A DNA stretch of 5,636 bases from Candidatus Pacearchaeota archaeon (GTDB lineage: Archaea; Nanobdellota; Nanobdellia; Pacearchaeales; GW2011-AR1). Made by a program: the position numbers and the translations under genes. The stretch covers positions 1 to 5,636 of the forward strand of contig JAGLWP010000029.1 of NCBI GenBank assembly GCA_023133375.1, read 5' to 3'. Below, piece after piece: positions 4,613 to 5,636 of this stretch (positions within the stretch are counted from its first letter, which is position 1; the number at the start of each line of letters is the position of its first letter). Under the pieces are notes generated by a model. It made no database searches. It was not told the origin of the DNA and worked only from the letters and a program-made list of their open reading frames with translations.

Positions 4613-4883
4613 TAACAGCGAATATTTTTGTTACAATTAAAATTCCTATAACTGAAATAACTGTTATGATGATTGCGCTTATTAAACCACCTTTTAGAGG
4701 ACTTAGATTTTCAATTTTACTTACATACCCTGTTATCACATCTCTCCAAGATAATGCAATTAAAAATCCAAATGCTGCAGCAATAGCAGTGTTAATTGAT
4801 TTTTTTAATTCTAATTTAAGTTTTTTTGCAGTTGCTTTTGCCTTTAGTTTTAATCTTTCTTTTTTAGTTAATGTTTTTTCCAT
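4605..4883 (-). CDS. Small two-helix membrane protein (DUF5654-like)
   Basis: The 92-residue protein has a strongly basic N-terminus (residues 5-28, KKERLKLKAKATAKKLKLELKK in part), a first membrane helix with the conserved-looking NTAIAAAFGFLIALSWRDVI (about 31-50), a short loop (YVSKIENLSPLKG) and a second helix GLISAIIITVISVIGILIV (about 66-84). The FGFLIALSWRD pattern is like the DUF5654 family of small archaeal membrane proteins of unknown function; this assignment is from memory. The basic N-terminus should lie in the cytoplasm with both ends inside. The ATG follows the RuBisCO stop after one base, with GGGGAT just upstream as a ribosome site, so it is co-translated with RuBisCO. Its role next to RuBisCO is unknown. 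Confidence 0.75.
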   Translation of the reverse strand: MEKTLTKKERLKLKAKATAKKLKLELKKSINTAIAAAFGFLIALSWRDVITGYVSKIENLSPLKGGLISAIIITVISVIGILIVTKIFAVNE

Positions 4884-4884
4884 T

Positions 4885-5636
4885 TTATCCCCATTTTTTC
4901 AAAGCTTCTTCTAATTCAACATGTGTTCTTGCATACTCTTTTAGAGAAATTTTTTTCATTACAGCATCAACAGCCTCTCTCATTGCTCTTGCTCCTGCTT
5001 CTGTTCCAAATGAATGCCCATGGACTCCTCCACCTGCCTGAATAATTAAATCTCTTCCAAGATGTTTAATAAGAAAAGGGATATGTCCTGGATGCAAGCC
5101 CCCGGAAGAAACTCCAAGCACAGATTTAATATTCTCCCATTTTTGTGCTAATCTTTTTTTAGTTGCTTTAACATCTTTCATTTCAATTTCTTCATTTAAT
5201 TCCTCTATTTCCTTTATTCTTCCTTCAAGCTTTCCAATACCTGTTCCAATGTGTATTTGATCAACTCCAATTAATCTAGCAAAATCAGCCAGCACCATCA
5301 TACTTATTCCTTGATTTGGATTTCTATCAAAAGCAGCATGCATTGCTCTATGTGCATGAATTGCTAATTTAAAATTAGCTTCACGCAAAGTTTGAAGAGC
5401 AGAAAAACCAGCAGTTACAATATCAATCATAACATATTTCCCGCCCAAGTCCTCGACAATCTGCGCCCGCTTCATCATCTCCTTTGTTTCTGCAGTCACA
5501 TTAACAAGATAAGCTTTCTTTTCCCCAGTTTCTTCCTCAGCCTTATGAGCTTTTTCTAAAGTCCGAGCAATTCTTTCCCTAAACTCATTAAATTTCTGCG
5601 AAGCCAAATTCTCATCATCTTTTACAATATCACAAC
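4885..5636 (-). CDS. rbcL: RuBisCO large chain, archaeal form III-like, C-terminal part
   Basis: The frame is open to the window edge; 249 residues are visible and the gene starts beyond 5636. A TTG at 5607 is not the start, because the sequence before it reads CDIVKDDEN, the RuBisCO carbamylation motif. In that motif the Lys matches spinach Lys201 and the following D-E match Asp203 and Glu204, which bind Mg. Also present are IHAHRAMHAAFDRNPNQG (His294/Arg295 region), IHIGTGIGKLEG (His327 and loop-6 Lys334), VSSGGLHPGH (Ser379 region) and QAGGGVHGHSFG (phosphate-binding glycines). The enzyme should therefore be active. The short C-terminus ending ELEEALKKWG fits form III rather than forms I or II. 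Form III enzymes act in the archaeal AMP pathway, converting ribulose 1,5-bisphosphate from AMP to 3-phosphoglycerate. Whether it is III-a, III-b or a DPANN subgroup needs a tree. Confidence 0.95.
   Translation of the reverse strand, partial: CDIVKDDENLASQKFNEFRERIARTLEKAHKAEEETGEKKAYLVNVTAETKEMMKRAQIVEDLGGKYVMIDIVTAGFSALQTLREANFKLAIHAHRAMHAAFDRNPNQGISMMVLADFARLIGVDQIHIGTGIGKLEGRIKEIEELNEEIEMKDVKATKKRLAQKWENIKSVLGVSSGGLHPGHIPFLIKHLGRDLIIQAGGGVHGHSFGTEAGARAMREAVDAVMKKISLKEYARTHVELEEALKKWG

Noticed and set aside
1..5636. A CRISPR array, transposase or phage module.
   Set aside because: No regularly spaced repeats, no transposase-like protein and no phage structural genes are visible; all long frames are explained by the genes listed.

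Overview
The window is archaeal. It carries S19e, L39e and L31e, ribosomal proteins found only in archaea and eukaryotes, plus an archaeal-type (form III-like) RuBisCO, a stand-alone NFACT-R protein and TATA-box promoters without bacterial -10/-35 pairs. The AT-rich composition, short proteins, tightly packed genes and protein style (a RelE-type TA pair, a DUF5654-like membrane protein, a lysine-rich L31e tail) suggest a DPANN archaeon such as a Pacearchaeota or Woesearchaeota member. That lineage assignment is inference.

Layout. (1) Bases 1-428, + strand: the C-terminal part of a P-loop kinase-like protein. (2) Bases 429-588: a convergent spacer with T-rich hairpins that probably ends transcripts from both sides. 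(3) Bases 589-1930, - strand: an AlkD-like DNA alkylation repair protein, then an antitoxin and a RelE-type toxin, with short overlaps. (4) Bases 1931-2123: the AlkD promoter and a coding-like remnant without a start. (5) Bases 2124-3351, - strand: S19e, L39e, L31e, with a promoter upstream. (6) Bases 3352-3570: the S19e promoter plus a 127-nt imperfect hairpin. (7) Bases 3571-5636, - strand: RuBisCO (5' end outside the window), a two-helix membrane protein, a Nudix hydrolase, a stand-alone NFACT-R protein and a YhbY/CRM protein, nearly all overlapping or 1 nt apart, so very likely one transcript.

How the genes fit together. The five-gene RuBisCO unit joins nucleotide metabolism (RuBisCO of the archaeal AMP pathway type, plus a Nudix hydrolase that could release AMP) to RNA/ribosome-associated functions (NFACT-R, CRM), and the ribosomal protein operon follows directly. 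The AlkD-TA unit looks like accessory defence/repair cargo.

The most unusual observation is a GC-rich, palindromic 72-78 nt segment inserted in frame in the AlkD gene. It adds about 26 residues absent from the family and resembles, in concept, the palindromic elements that insert in frame into Rickettsia genes. Other points worth a second look are the 127-nt hairpin after yhbY, the paired NFACT-R/CRM genes, 9-bp tandem repeats at the antitoxin start, the enlarged L39e and L31e, and an orphan coding-like stretch after L31e.
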